Source: Methanocorpusculaceae archaeon UBA425 (GTDB lineage Archaea > Halobacteriota > Methanomicrobia > Methanomicrobiales > Methanocorpusculaceae). From it: 64,000 nucleotides of DNA. The notes beneath the pieces were generated by a model. That model was not told the DNA's origin. It ran no database searches and worked only from the letters and a program-made list of their open reading frames with translations. The DNA is taken from the NCBI GenBank assembly GCA_002506085.1, contig DAWV01000017.1:1-64000 (forward strand), written 5' to 3'. Below are positions 34,421-42,933 of the stretch, piece by piece. Within the stretch, counting starts at the first letter, position 1. Each line of letters starts with the position of its first letter. Position numbers and translations under genes: made by a program.

Positions 34421-34612
34421 GCGGGCTGCTCCGAAGGAGCGGCCTCAGCGGAGCAAATCTTTGATTTGCGACTGCGGGGTGAGCCGAAGCAGACGACCTC
34501 AACTGAGGCGGACTGCCACGAAGGGGCAGGCTTAGCTGAGCAAGGCTTTGCCTTGCGACCAAGTTTTCGAAGGAAACTTGCGACTGCGGGCTGACACGCA
34601 GTGGCGGCATGA
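34421..34612. repeat. Modular hairpin repeat cluster A
   Basis: A run of short perfect hairpins joined by conserved linkers. Stems include GCTCC/GGAGC (34428-34440), GCAAATC/GATTTGC (34453-34469), CCTCA/TGAGG (34497-34508), CTGCC/GGCAG (34513-34529), GCAAGGC/GCCTTGC (34540-34556) and CAAGTTT/AAACTTG (34560-34580). Linkers such as CTCAGCGGAGCAA and TTGCGACTGCGGG recur. Same family as the clusters at 56.2 kb and 60.7 kb. Frames through it are not genes. The rest of the 460-nt gap up to the membrane protein shows nothing. Confidence 0.75.
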
Positions 34613-34692
34613 GAAGAAATGTATATCACAGAATCCGCGATCGGACAGACTCAGAAATAATAGGGATATCAGTTACTGTATTTTTCCCATTC

Positions 34693-35025
34693 CTACTTTT
34701 TATAGAGAATAATCCAGCCGACTGCAAGTCCCATGACAGCCACGCATATGTAGATCGGGAGGTAAACAAGGGCTGAGTCATTATAATACAGAAAGATGGC
34801 GGGGAAAAATGCGGCTCCGCATATCAGCGGATGAAGGATTGCTGATTTTTTAATACCTCCGGCTATCCCTGCGGGGATTCCTGTCAGAATGCAGACGACA
34901 GGGTTTACTATGAGGAGAAGGAACCAGGCAAGACCCTCTTCCTGCAGAACCAGAAGCGGGAGGAGGTAGTATACGATTCCCAAGACAAGAAGTGTCCCAA
35001 GCAGTAACGCGGCAAACGGCTTCAT
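34693..35025 (-). CDS. Hypothetical four-helix membrane protein
   Basis: 110 residues, almost entirely hydrophobic, with about four predicted helices (near 5-25, 33-55, 65-82, 86-106) and a basic end (YKK). No family recognised. It is 2 nt after the next small membrane gene on the same strand, so the two form a small operon and may be partners. Confidence 0.5.
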   Translation of the reverse strand: MKPFAALLLGTLLVLGIVYYLLPLLVLQEEGLAWFLLLIVNPVVCILTGIPAGIAGGIKKSAILHPLICGAAFFPAIFLYYNDSALVYLPIYICVAVMGLAVGWIILYKK

Positions 35026-35027
35026 GA

Positions 35028-35210
35028 TTATTTATTCGGCATCAGAAGAGCGACACCGTATAGGGCTGCACCAAGGGCAAGAAGTGTAATGGCAGAGGCG
35101 GGTTCTATTTTCTGCATGAGGGATAACACGAAAACTGCAATACCCATTGCAAAACCGACTGCAGTGCAGATGAGCTTCGGGTGATTGATTTTATTATTTT
35201 CTTCGGTCAT
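35028..35210 (-). CDS. Hypothetical two-helix membrane protein
   Basis: 60 residues: a polar N-terminus (MTEENNKINHPK) then two hydrophobic helices near 14-31 and 37-56. No family recognised. It is first of a two-gene unit with the four-helix protein. The short, regular membrane topology and the pairing support a real gene, but no SD is obvious. Confidence 0.45.
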   Translation of the reverse strand: MTEENNKINHPKLICTAVGFAMGIAVFVLSLMQKIEPASAITLLALGAALYGVALLMPNK

Positions 35211-35434
35211 GGGAAATCATTTGGTCCTTCTTCCATATGAAAAGAGCGGTAGGCAGGGTTCCGTTCCCGCGAAATCAGCAATATCGGATTGTATCGGGCT
35301 GCCGCCTTCTCTGAACCGGTGACTGCGCTCCGTCATCAAACGAAGCCTTTTCACAGATTTTCCGGGTGGTCAGAAAGGGTGCCGGTTGGAAACCGGTTCG
35401 TTTGCTTTGATTTTAACCTGATGAAAGCGGTGGG

Positions 35435-35441
35435 TTTATAT
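35435..35441 (+). promoter_or_regulatory. TATA box for the tRNA-Arg gene
   Basis: TTTATAT at 35435-35441 lies about 50 nt before the mature tRNA 5' end. Initiation about 25 nt downstream would give a leader of roughly 20 nt to be removed by RNase P. The remainder of the 275-nt gap from 35211 shows no gene. Confidence 0.45.
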
Positions 35442-35485
35442 CATTCAAAGAGCTACTTAGTAGAGCACTTAGTGTGTAAAGCTAA

Positions 35486-35557
35486 GTCCCGGTAGGGTAG
35501 AGGATATCCTAGAAGCCTGCGGAGCTTTTGACCGGGGTTCGAATCCCCGTCGGGACG
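35486..35557 (+). tRNA. tRNA-Arg (anticodon GCG)
   Basis: 72 nt fold as a standard cloverleaf. The acceptor stem pairs GTCCCGG with TCGGGAC (one G-U), discriminator G73. Anticodon stem GAAGC/GCTTT encloses the loop CTGCGGA, anticodon GCG, reading CGC/CGU arginine codons. The T-arm is CGGGG-TTCGAAT-CCCCG. The D-arm has a G10-U25 type pair. No CCA is encoded and there is no intron. The decoding was done by eye. Confidence 0.92.
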
Positions 35558-36333
35558 TCAATGGTTCAAAACCAATCCCTTTTTAATTAATGTAACCTGT
35601 TTTCACCATTTGTCATAAACCGGCATAAGCGCATCATATTTTCATACCGGAAACCCATGCAAGTATCTTTTCGCCAACCGATGCCCGGAAGAAACGGCGG
35701 GAAGTTTGTCTCTCATATAAATACCTGTGCACGTAAAAACGTCAGAAGTAATGCAGTGTACTTTTTTTAAGTTAATTTACGATACAATGGTATAATTAGA
35801 TTATGCGAAATTATTCCTGAAATATCCCTACTATCGCAGAGAATGGCAACAGATATATACAATAATGAAACGTAACACTATATTCATAGGATATTAGATT
35901 CGTTACCTGTGTATTTGTGTTAATAATTGTGTGGATGGCATGTCATAAATGAATTTTATCGTTACAAATGTATATTTTTCAATGTAGTAACATAGTTTGT
36001 GCTCTATGTCCCCCATATCTCGGCAGAAAATACCTGGTGATGATTGTAATCCGGGATATGTGAGAGATAGACTATGCTGCCAAATCATCATGATGATAAC
36101 CGGCTGGATGAACTCCGGAATCAACATTCTTATAGTGAGGAGTGTCCTGTTTTATGCCGTGACAAATCCGGAAAAAATGGGTTTTATCGAAAACCGCAGG
36201 AGATTCCAATCCGAACCGTTCCGCATTATATGGTGAAGCAATGCTGCCTGCACAATTCATCTCAGTCAGGCGATCAATCAAAAGGACAATATGAATGGTT
36301 ACGAGGACACGCAGAATTGACGAGCCATCAGTA
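35558..36333. other. Long intergenic stretch after tRNA-Arg
   Basis: 776 nt, AT-rich in its middle. A single ACGTAAC (35870-35876) resembles the TrmB-site half but has no partner. An 86-codon plus-strand frame (36074-36334), whose TAA overlaps the ATG of the ATP-grasp gene, is possible; its composition is polar and unlike a folded protein, and a minus-strand frame competes for the same DNA. I call no gene here. Confidence 0.4.
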
Positions 36334-37485
36334 ATGCTACGTATTCTGCTTACCGACGGGTCATACAAGCAGACTCTTTCTGCGATTCAGCATCTCCCGA
36401 AAGACTACCACATATCAGTGTTAACCGAAGGCAGGAGAGTTCAGACACCAAGCTTCTACTCGCGGTATTGTAATCATGTAATAGTCGTCCCGCCATGTAC
36501 AACTCAGGAAGAACGTCTGTCTTCATTATTGTTATGTCTAAAGGAAGGGAATTATGATATCCTCATACCTGTCGGATTCAAGTATTCAGATGTAGTCTCA
36601 CAATATTCTGCTGAAATTAAAAAGTATGTTCAGGTTCTTGCTCCGGAGTATTCCGATTTTATTATTGCTTCCCATAAGGACCAGACGATGGACCTTGCCC
36701 GTTCTATCGGAGTCCCCATACCGGCAACAATGAAAATCGTCTGCGGGGAGGATCTTACTCATCTTACAGATTATCCTCAGGTGATGAAATCATCGACAGG
36801 CACTGGCGGTTTCATCAGCTACAATTATTCACAAGATGAGTTGGCATCAGTGTATAAGACCCTCTCGCCGGAAGAAAAAACCCATGTGATATGCCAGGAA
36901 TACATCTCCGGATTCGGCTGCGGGTATTTCGGCGTATATAATAACGGCGTTGAACTTGCCTATTATATGCATAAGCGGCTAAAGGAATATCCCATATCCG
37001 GGGGTCCGAGTGTTGCTGCCGAATCCTACTATGATGAACGGTTATTATCATACGGAAGAGCGCTATGTACTCAACTCCACTGGACCGGTCCGATCATGTG
37101 TGAATTCAAATATGATGAAAAACACGATGATTACAAACTTATTGAAATCAATCCGAAGTTATGGGGATCCCTTTCACTGACCCTGAATGCCGGAGTCAAT
37201 ATTCCCCTGTATATTATTCAATGTCTGTCCGGGATGCCCGTATCTTTTAATAATCATTACAGATTTATTCAGTATCACTGGTTGTTAAACGGTGAATTGC
37301 TGCATGACTATGATTATCATACGCAGAATCACGGTTCCGCGCCCATCATCCCGACTGCAAAATGTTCAGTATCTGATATTAATTTCAGGGATCTGCTCCC
37401 GACAATCTATCTGATTATATTCTCAGTATTTCAACTGATAGAACATATCCATAATTCCACGGTATATGAAGAAAATGATGAGTGA
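36334..37485 (+). CDS. ATP-grasp domain protein (carbamoyl-phosphate-synthase-like)
   Basis: 383 residues from ATG 36334. The N-terminal Rossmann-like part starts MLRILLTDGSYKQT. The ATP-grasp core shows MKSSTGTGGFISYNY near residues 150-164 (ATP loop), QEYISGFGCGYFGVYNNG, and the metal-binding FKYDEKHDDYKLIEINPKLWG near 256-276 (split FKYDEKHDDYK, LIEINPKLWG). Such enzymes ligate an acid to an amine or thiol. First gene of the surface-glycan block and overlapping a PHP gene by 20 nt, it may modify a sugar with an amino acid. Confidence 0.75.
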   Translation: MLRILLTDGSYKQTLSAIQHLPKDYHISVLTEGRRVQTPSFYSRYCNHVIVVPPCTTQEERLSSLLLCLKEGNYDILIPVGFKYSDVVSQYSAEIKKYVQVLAPEYSDFIIASHKDQTMDLARSIGVPIPATMKIVCGEDLTHLTDYPQVMKSSTGTGGFISYNYSQDELASVYKTLSPEEKTHVICQEYISGFGCGYFGVYNNGVELAYYMHKRLKEYPISGGPSVAAESYYDERLLSYGRALCTQLHWTGPIMCEFKYDEKHDDYKLIEINPKLWGSLSLTLNAGVNIPLYIIQCLSGMPVSFNNHYRFIQYHWLLNGELLHDYDYHTQNHGSAPIIPTAKCSVSDINFRDLLPTIYLIIFSVFQLIEHIHNSTVYEENDE

Positions 37486-38077
37486 TTTTCACATTCATTC
37501 ATATTATTCTCCGGACTCCTTAAATCCTCCATGTCTGATTCTGAAATTAGCACGAAAATGCGGTCTTGACATTATCGCAATAACGGACCATGACACCATT
37601 AAAGGAGGGCTTGCAGGTAAGAAATATATGCGTAACTCTGGGATTGAGGTGATTGTTGGTGCTGAAATACTCACGGATGCGGGGGATATTATAGGTCTCG
37701 ACCTTACCGACGAAATCCGGTCCCGCCAATATGAGGAAGTCATTATGGAGATTCATAATCAGGGGGGTCTTGTCACTTTCCCTCATCCCTTCCGTGGTCA
37801 CAAGCATATTGAGCAGATTGCTCATCTGGCTGATTTTATTGAAATCTGGAACGGACGTTCAAGTCAGGAACAAAATGAAAAAGCATTAGAACTTTCAAAG
37901 GCGCTTCATTTGAAAAAAATGGTCGGCAGTGATGCCCATCTCCCGACAGAAATCGGAAATACCCGGGCTCTTATATCGGATCAATGGCTTTTGCAGGAAT
38001 ATGAAGTGCATCCTTTCCATACATATGAACTGTATATCAGCCAATCGGTAAAACGTATGAGAAAGAAACTTGCATAG
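37466..38077 (+). CDS. PHP-domain phosphoesterase
   Basis: 203 residues. Metal-ligand motifs of the PHP superfamily are in order: DFHIHSYYSPDS near residues 7-18, ITDHDTIKGG near 39-48, FPHPFRGHKH near 107, and GSDAHLP near 157. The likely activity is metal-dependent phosphate ester hydrolysis; the substrate is unknown. The start overlaps the ATP-grasp gene by 20 nt, so the two proteins probably act together. Confidence 0.8.
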   Translation: MKKMMSDFHIHSYYSPDSLNPPCLILKLARKCGLDIIAITDHDTIKGGLAGKKYMRNSGIEVIVGAEILTDAGDIIGLDLTDEIRSRQYEEVIMEIHNQGGLVTFPHPFRGHKHIEQIAHLADFIEIWNGRSSQEQNEKALELSKALHLKKMVGSDAHLPTEIGNTRALISDQWLLQEYEVHPFHTYELYISQSVKRMRKKLA

Positions 38078-38208
38078 CCGTTTTTCAGCAAAACCAAGAG
38101 TAAACAGCGGTTTTGTAATCCGGTGAATAACCGCGGGTCCGGGCGTTATCCCGATCATCTCGGAACCTGCTGTTAGATTTTCAAATTGAAGCAGTGCCGG
38201 GTTCTAAT

Positions 38209-40134
38209 CTATACCCAATACCCCTGTACACTTCCAATATCATATATAGTGTTGGTCCGGTCCAATTGTTCTTTATATGAACGTTCAACTATCATCGGAA
38301 TGGTGATCGTCTTGTAGTAATTCTCGAGCAGCCAGGTTATCTGGATAGGCCGGGTTTCCATATAATCCCTCCATATCACGATAGTGTTATCATAGTCTGC
38401 TCCTGTATCCTCGTATTTTATCGTATCTCTCTTGGTATATGCTTCCAGAACCCCGAATAACGAGCCTCCGTAGAGTTCATCCGCGGTTATCGTTTCCGTA
38501 AGATAAGGACAGAGTGTTCCAGCTGCACTCATCTCTTCAAACGTATAGGTGGTCGATATCCGGTATTCTTGGGAATATAACGGGCTGTCAAGGTTCGCCA
38601 CACTTCCTGACATCATAATCAGGGCAAACACCACCATGATGCACGGCAGCACCTTCGCAAAGTGTCTCCATCTGAATGCAAGGAAGAGACACCCGACTGC
38701 CATCATGACGGAGAAGAAGAGATACATAAAAGCAAACCATCGTGTCGGCATAATATTCCTCAGACCGAACAGCGGAAATACATAGGTCACGAACTGCAGA
38801 AGAAGGAATGCAGTAATAATAGTAAACGTGACTTTCGTGCGGTTTTTCGGGTGAAGCCAGAGATACATGGCAAATATGCAGAACGCAATGATAATCAGGT
38901 ATCCCCCATAGTCGAGGAAGAGAGACATAAACGATTCCCTGTATCCGGAATCTGCTGCAATCGCATCAGCCCTCTTCAGGAGTCCCGTATTCGTGCTGAT
39001 TAGTGATAAATACAGTGAGGCAAATGTCTGTCCGAAAAAGTTCGATGAATTATATGCTGCATATGTCCATAGCAGAATAAGTGACACGGCATATGCTATG
39101 AAATAGATGAAATCGTTGACTGGTGTTACTTTTCTTTCCGAGATGAAATAATAGATACAACCTGAAACGAAAAATGCGCAAAGTGTTGTGAAAAGGATAA
39201 ACGAGGATACGGCATGAGTGAATAAGAGCGTGCCGGCGAATATGATAAACAGGATTCCCCAGACATGCTGCCCTTTCTCTTTCCAGACCCTGCCCATAAG
39301 ATAGATACAGAAATAAAACAGACACATGCCGAAGCTGGTTGTCTGCGGTGAAACGGCCCACATAATCGGATAATCACAGACAAGGATAATCAGAGTCGCC
39401 AGAAGCCCTGCTTTTTCTCCAAAAAAAAGACGGGCGAAGAGATATACGCAGACCGCTGAAATAACCAGCGGAAGGAGAACTGCGAGTCCGCTCGCTTCCT
39501 TTATCGGTGTATTGGTGATAATCTGAGTGATTGCTGTTGATATGTGCATTATGGGATAGGATACCTCTTTATTCATAAGTGAGGCAATATCCCCTGAGGC
39601 AATCAGATACTCATTCATACCCATATGAATCCAGTAATCGATTCCTGATCCGCCGTAGAATAGGTAGACTGAAAGTCTGACCTGCAGCCCAAGCATCAGA
39701 ATTTTTAAAAGATGAAAGATGGAATCCTGTTTTTTTCTTGCTGATAATATGGAGACAACAATCAGTCCTGCACATATGGCAGTTATGATGAAAAATGCGG
39801 GCGGGCGGGTATTCGGGTTTGTTAATAATATCAGGAAGGAGACGGCAGTTAATATCCAGAACACTATGGAGGTTGTTTTCCCGGTTCGTATGCCAAAATA
39901 CGCGTTATGACTGCGATACATCTCATACGGGATTCCGATGTAGTTCTTTTTCCACAGCCTGATAAACAGATATAGCGGAGAAACGATTATCAGGGCGATT
40001 CCTATGATTAATATCATCATTGTTGGAGATATCTGATATAAATATAAGAGAAATATTCCAACCATAACGCCAAATAAAGCTACTGCTATGTCGAGACGGG
40101 AGAGGAGAAATTTGAGAAAGTATTTCGGCTTCAT
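38209..40134 (-). CDS. Large multi-spanning membrane protein, possible GT-C-type glycosyltransferase
   Basis: 641 residues with about 12-14 hydrophobic helices in the first 500 and a soluble C-terminal domain of about 120 residues. The early loop GSGIDYWIHMGMNEYLIASG near residues 165-184 has the Asp/His-bearing external-loop look of GT-C enzymes or oligosaccharide polymerases, but no signature is conclusive. Its place beside sugar genes supports a role in surface polysaccharide assembly. No SD is seen. Confidence 0.5.
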   Translation of the reverse strand: MKPKYFLKFLLSRLDIAVALFGVMVGIFLLYLYQISPTMMILIIGIALIIVSPLYLFIRLWKKNYIGIPYEMYRSHNAYFGIRTGKTTSIVFWILTAVSFLILLTNPNTRPPAFFIITAICAGLIVVSILSARKKQDSIFHLLKILMLGLQVRLSVYLFYGGSGIDYWIHMGMNEYLIASGDIASLMNKEVSYPIMHISTAITQIITNTPIKEASGLAVLLPLVISAVCVYLFARLFFGEKAGLLATLIILVCDYPIMWAVSPQTTSFGMCLFYFCIYLMGRVWKEKGQHVWGILFIIFAGTLLFTHAVSSFILFTTLCAFFVSGCIYYFISERKVTPVNDFIYFIAYAVSLILLWTYAAYNSSNFFGQTFASLYLSLISTNTGLLKRADAIAADSGYRESFMSLFLDYGGYLIIIAFCIFAMYLWLHPKNRTKVTFTIITAFLLLQFVTYVFPLFGLRNIMPTRWFAFMYLFFSVMMAVGCLFLAFRWRHFAKVLPCIMVVFALIMMSGSVANLDSPLYSQEYRISTTYTFEEMSAAGTLCPYLTETITADELYGGSLFGVLEAYTKRDTIKYEDTGADYDNTIVIWRDYMETRPIQITWLLENYYKTITIPMIVERSYKEQLDRTNTIYDIGSVQGYWV

Positions 40135-40451
40135 TTACACTCTATCTCTGGCAGCAGATATTATTGACCGGGTAACTGGCGATTAGCATCACAAAAGGTA
40201 ATAATTGCGACTGTCCAAAGGATATATTTGCAGTTCTAGAATAAATACCGTTGCTTTGTCCGGAACAATTCAAGTTGATAATGCTCGTAATTATAAGGAG
40301 ATTTTAACGATATTTACCGGATATATCCGATTTCTTCACAAGATTTGCAATAGGTTTCCCTGTGGAATAATCCTGTTTTTCGCCGCCCACTCCATAGTCA
40401 TGTTTTTTTTGGAGGCTGGTTTTGTCCCGGCGCTCTCCGGTCAAGAAAAGT
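40135..40451. other. Intergenic stretch upstream of the large membrane protein
   Basis: 317 nt between two minus-strand genes, expected to hold the promoter of the 641-residue protein. A plus-strand frame crosses it but runs into the glycosyltransferase gene and looks unreal. I see no repeat or RNA here. Confidence 0.4.
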
Positions 40452-41573
40452 TCAGATACTTATCAGGAATTCTTTCAGGACTTTCATCTTTGCGAGCCAG
40501 TCCAGATGTGTCTCTGCATATTCACGCATCTTTTTGTGATGGTTTGAATCCTCCATTACTCTTTCTGCAAATGCAAGCACGAGATTCATATCAATCGGTT
40601 CTTCAGTTGCGGGAACCATCTGAATATATTCCCAGTTTTCAGGGAAATCCGAGTCTTTGGATGCCATCATGAAAGGAATCCCCCGTGCACAATATTCCCT
40701 GGATTTGAGAGAGGATAATTCATTTAAGTTTACTCTGAATCCTGCCAGAGATCCAATGGCTATATGACACTGATTAAACATAGTGTCAAGTTCTTTGCCG
40801 GACCTGAACCCGTAGAAGGTAACCTTTGATTCAAGATGAAGTGCGGCGGCGAGGGATTTAATATTGGGAAGTTCCTCTCCGTCGCCAACGATATGGAGAT
40901 GGATTTTTCTATGACCTGTGTAATCCTTCAGACTCATAATGAAACGGTCGAGACCGTGCCAATAGGCGACTCCGGCAACGCAAAGCACATGGCACTCATC
41001 CTGCAGTCCCGGCGGATGCCTCATTGGTATCGATGACACCTCAACCCCGTTTCCAAGAGTAAGATACCGGAGTCTGTTCCCGGTAACTGTACGATTGTGA
41101 TCGGTTATTTCATTCGTAACAGAAACAACGGCATTCGCACGGGATTTAATAAATTTTTCCAAAAGGATTACGCAGGCTGTCTGAAATGCCTTGTGTAGTT
41201 TATATTTGAAATATATCTGCCGGGATGGACGAAGTTCATCCTTTTCAATAGCCTGTATCTCAAAAACGACTTTCGGGGTTCTCTGCATCGACAGGAGAAA
41301 TGCATCAAGCAGGTAAATCGACACCCCGCGGATATAAATGCAGTCATCTTCGGTATATTCACGCAGGGCTTTTTTGTAGGCGGTGAACGTATTATATGCC
41401 AGGTCTATTCGTCCGGGGATTCCTCCGCGTTCTGATGAGCAGCCCGCGAGCTCTACATTCACGCCAAGTGTTCTCAAACAGCGAACCTGAGCCAATATCT
41501 TTTTTTCTATGCCGGTTCTATCACGTTTTTCCTTGTTCTTATAATAATCACCGGCAATATAACATACTCGCAT
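40452..41573 (-). CDS. Glycosyltransferase, family 4-like
   Basis: 373 residues from ATG 41573. GT-B fold. The C-terminal domain shows CVAGVAYWHGLDRFI, LHIVGDGEELPNIK and VTFYGFRSGKELDTMF, followed by the donor-binding region LNELSSLKSREYCARGIPF with the family Glu changed in context. It transfers a sugar from a nucleotide donor to a glycan or lipid acceptor; the sugar cannot be told. Confidence 0.75.
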   Translation of the reverse strand: MRVCYIAGDYYKNKEKRDRTGIEKKILAQVRCLRTLGVNVELAGCSSERGGIPGRIDLAYNTFTAYKKALREYTEDDCIYIRGVSIYLLDAFLLSMQRTPKVVFEIQAIEKDELRPSRQIYFKYKLHKAFQTACVILLEKFIKSRANAVVSVTNEITDHNRTVTGNRLRYLTLGNGVEVSSIPMRHPPGLQDECHVLCVAGVAYWHGLDRFIMSLKDYTGHRKIHLHIVGDGEELPNIKSLAAALHLESKVTFYGFRSGKELDTMFNQCHIAIGSLAGFRVNLNELSSLKSREYCARGIPFMMASKDSDFPENWEYIQMVPATEEPIDMNLVLAFAERVMEDSNHHKKMREYAETHLDWLAKMKVLKEFLISI

Positions 41574-41652
41574 GATTTTCAATTACTATGCATCTCCTGT
41601 ATGCCTGATTTTATCTGAAAAACCGGCTGTATCGAATAAGAGAACAGAGGAT

Positions 41653-42840
41653 TCATAGATATTTCCCATATACTGCAAGAATTTCCTTAGTTACTGTGTC
41701 CAAGGTAAAGTGTTGAGCATATTCATGTATCGCCTGACTGTCCCATTCAGTATTCAGTGCCAGAATAATCTTTTTGGATAAGTCAGCCGGATTTTCCGGC
41801 TCACACAGCAATCCATAGGCATCATCAATCAGAATTTCGGGAATTCCTCCCGCATTTGACGCAACAACCGGTTTCCCGCATGCCAGTGCCTCGATATTCA
41901 CGACGCCGAAGCTTTCATTCAGACTGGGCAGCACAAATATATCGCATGCATTCATCCACAAGGGAATTTCCGCATGCGGTTTCGCCCCGGGCATTATAAC
42001 AGAGCCCTGCAGTCCAAGGTCGGCTATCTTCTTCTGCAATGCAGGATACAACTCCCCGCTGCCGACAATAACACACAAAACATCGGGATGCATACGTTTT
42101 ATCTCCATCATCGCCTCAATAAGAATCCATTGTCCCTTATCCCTGTTACAGTTCCCGACGGTCAGAATTATTTTTCTATCCGCCGGAAGCCCGAGGGTAT
42201 TTCTGCTCTCTTCCCGGGAAGTCGGATGAAACTGCCTGGCATTGAACCCGTTCGGAATAACGGATACGGGCGTCTCAACACCCAGTTTCTGCAGGCATTC
42301 CAGATTCGTCCTGCTCACAGTAATGATATGGTCGGCTGCATTCAGAACCTGACAGATCCGTTTTTTCCAGGCAGCACTTCTGAACGGGATGTCATACACA
42401 TCATATCCGTGACCGGTAACAATGAACGGAACACCATACTTCTCTTTCAGTCTCATACCCGCATATCCTGAAGACCAGATAAAGTGGGCATGCATCAATG
42501 AAGGAGGTGCGATTTTTTCATCTCTGATCACTTTCCCGACTGCCCGGAAATGGCGTTCACCCATCCGCTGATAATCAAAATCGAGCGGGAGATAGGTAAC
42601 CGGAGTCTGATACACATGACAATTCCGGGGCAGGCTGACGCGGTTTATTTTCGCATCGGGTGCTATGTTTCTGAATCTCCCAGGAGAGATACGGGATGCC
42701 GCCGCGAACAGAGGATTTGTTCTGACAAAGGTATGAATTTCGGATTTCTGAAGCGGGATATTCTCGATTTGATCCTTCTGGAATGCTGTATAAGAATGGC
42801 AAATATAATATATCGGGGATAAATCCGTCACTGAACTCAT
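41653..42840 (-). CDS. Glycosyltransferase family 4
   Basis: 395 residues from ATG 42840, with GGTGA 5 nt upstream; a frame extension to 42882 lacks this. HGYDVYDIP lies in the N-terminal domain. The C-terminal GT4 domain shows ILTVGNCNRDKGQW, CVIVGSGELYPALQ, and PSLNESFGVVNIEALACGKPV (split PSLNESFGVV, NIEALACGKPV), with the EX7E retaining motif. It acts in the cytoplasm on surface glycan precursors. Confidence 0.85.
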   Translation of the reverse strand: MSSVTDLSPIYYICHSYTAFQKDQIENIPLQKSEIHTFVRTNPLFAAASRISPGRFRNIAPDAKINRVSLPRNCHVYQTPVTYLPLDFDYQRMGERHFRAVGKVIRDEKIAPPSLMHAHFIWSSGYAGMRLKEKYGVPFIVTGHGYDVYDIPFRSAAWKKRICQVLNAADHIITVSRTNLECLQKLGVETPVSVIPNGFNARQFHPTSREESRNTLGLPADRKIILTVGNCNRDKGQWILIEAMMEIKRMHPDVLCVIVGSGELYPALQKKIADLGLQGSVIMPGAKPHAEIPLWMNACDIFVLPSLNESFGVVNIEALACGKPVVASNAGGIPEILIDDAYGLLCEPENPADLSKKIILALNTEWDSQAIHEYAQHFTLDTVTKEILAVYGKYL

Positions 42841-42933
42841 ATGATTCACCGCTATCCTCTGAAATATGAATCTGTAATGCACGGGATTACATTCAATCGT
42901 GTCCGCCGCACGGATACCCTGAATCTCATTGTA

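Noticed and set aside
34323..34629. Two minus-strand frames of 80-95 codons across the 34.4-kb hairpins
   Set aside because: They are made of the repeat units, with no fold-like pattern.
36074..36334. 86-codon frame ending on the ATP-grasp start codon
   Set aside because: Tempting as a coupled small gene, but the peptide is polar and unstructured, has no SD, and a minus-strand frame covers the same DNA.
40205..40672. 155-codon plus-strand frame
   Set aside because: Half lies antisense to a clear glycosyltransferase gene and the rest matches nothing.
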